Shown here in pieces: positions 62,885 to 64,000 of a stretch of DNA of 64,000 nt. Below the pieces are notes generated by a model, which was given only the letters and a program-made list of their open reading frames with translations, was not told the DNA's origin and ran no database searches. This stretch comes from Ixodes scapularis (Eukaryota; Arthropoda; Arachnida; Ixodida; Ixodidae), in NCBI RefSeq assembly GCF_016920785.2, contig NW_024609880.1:36479152-36543151 (forward strand), given 5' to 3'. Both the position numbers and the translations under genes were made by a program. Numbering within the stretch: position 1 is the first letter of the stretch; each line of letters begins with the position of its first letter.

Positions 62885-64000
62885 CCATATCCCAGGTAGC
62901 ACCCAATGTCGTGCGAACATTGCTTAGATGTTCTGGATGTTGAAGGAACGTTAAAACACCATTCAGAACGTTCTAGGAACGTTTGTATGCAAACATTCCC
63001 TACAAAGTAATCTGCTCAACATTCTAGGAACGTTCGTCGGCAAACATTCGTATGCACAATGTCCTCGGAACGTTCCCCTTCGAACATTCATATGCGCAAC
63101 ATTCTTGGAACGTTCGCTTGCAAACATTCCTAGAATTTTCGCAGGTGAAGTGAACCTCACGGAGCTCTCACGCAACCTGCGGTTCGAAACACCATCCACT
63201 ATATGCCACTTTGTGCCAAAAATATGCAAATTAAGTGGAGTTTCTGGAAACTTGGGATAAGGGATCAGTTTTATCTTATATTGGTCTACCGAGTAATGTG
63301 TTATAAGGTGTAGGAAAAAAGAAATGGTTTTCAAAATTTGGTAATGACCTTGGTACTCACTGCATATGTAGAGGGGCAGTTTTGAATAAACCAGAATTTT
63401 TGTATCTGGGGTCTAAAAGTTTGAAAAGGGTATTTCCCAGTTGGATGTGGGATGCCATGTGTATCTGTTCTTAAGCTCGGACTGAGTAATCTGTTATATA
63501 TACAGCAGATTTTGAATGAAAAATGTTGACAAGTGACAGGTAGACTGTAGAAGTAAACTTTCATTAGTAGGTGCGCTGGGAAAGCGGCTAGCTTGAGCTT
63601 GCGCCTTCTAAAAACCTGTTTAAATTTATAAATATTGACCTGTGAAAAGCTTTATCACATCCATATATGTGGTGCGCCTCAATGGGGCTGTAGCCTAAGC
63701 GAGCTATTAATGTGGAATCTTTGTATATAGACCTTAGAGAAGATTCCCTGAATGTAACGATAGAACCACGCCACGTTCCGAGGAAATTAAAAGGATGTCC
63801 TTGCATAAATTTGCAACTTTTCAAGAAAGTTGCAGAAGTTCTTTGGATGTTCTGAGAACGTTCTTAGAACGTTATGACATTTGAATGTTAATTGAATGCC
63901 CTGGTAATGTTCTAAGTCATTCTCAGGACGTTCTAATAATGTCAGTGAGAAAACATTCCCCAAGTGTAGCGATAAGTGTCTGCACCACATTCTGACAATG
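62885..64000. repeat. Element or repeat field rich in AACGTT, running off the window
   Basis: Between 62900 and 63150 a unit of about 42 bp (GGAACGTTCG, GCAAACATTC, GCACAACATTCT) recurs about five times. Diverged GAACGTTCT motifs recur at 63830-63960 in inverted or variant form. The two fields may be subterminal repeats of one DNA transposon whose right end lies beyond the window. Confidence 0.55.

Overview
This window looks like nuclear DNA of a large, repeat-rich arthropod genome, most likely a hard tick. The evidence is long introns, eukaryotic splice signals, three conserved animal genes, tRNA-derived SINEs resembling the tick family Ruka, Penelope-like elements, and dozens of miniature inverted-repeat elements. 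The species call is an inference from repeat style and protein resemblance. One run of 100 N (13085-13184) marks an assembly gap.

Genes: (1) On the minus strand, a three-exon short-chain dehydrogenase resembling HSD17B8 (CDS exons 22411-22585, 19162-19355, 14204-14605; 256 aa). (2) Further along, also on the minus strand, a paralog with the same exon structure and intron phases (48606-48753, 39114-39307, 37579-37983; 248 aa). Its predicted catalytic serine is a threonine. (3) Head to head with the paralog, on the plus strand, a complete seven-exon METTL18 histidine methyltransferase (49502-62755; 283 aa). The two start codons of this pair are only about 750 bp apart, which suggests a shared promoter region. 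A possible unassigned exon lies at 11550-11873 (+). HSD17B8-type enzymes act in mitochondrial fatty-acid synthesis. METTL18 methylates a histidine of ribosomal protein uL3. No functional link between them is visible.

Repeats fill most of the rest. 0-14 kb: inverted-repeat elements, SINEs, a tandemly duplicated segment, and an array of four small elements separated by five identical 8-bp sites. 14-23 kb: introns of gene 1, with two back-to-back TTAA elements and a decayed Penelope-like element; a hAT-type element sits just upstream of the gene. 23-37 kb: between the two dehydrogenases, a second back-to-back TTAA pair, hAT elements (one retaining a transposase C-terminal remnant), a P-element-like transposase remnant, and a broken non-LTR retrotransposon. 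37-48 kb: introns of gene 2, including a five-level nest of transposons. 48-64 kb: shared promoter region and METTL18, whose introns hold a Penelope-like element with inverted ends, a TTAA element carrying a THAP-like fragment and a tRNA-like sequence, and further foldbacks.

The most unusual theme is repeated re-use of one insertion site. In four separate places, two to four elements lie end to end sharing the same target duplication. I found no CRISPR array, operon, bacterial gene or functional rRNA gene.
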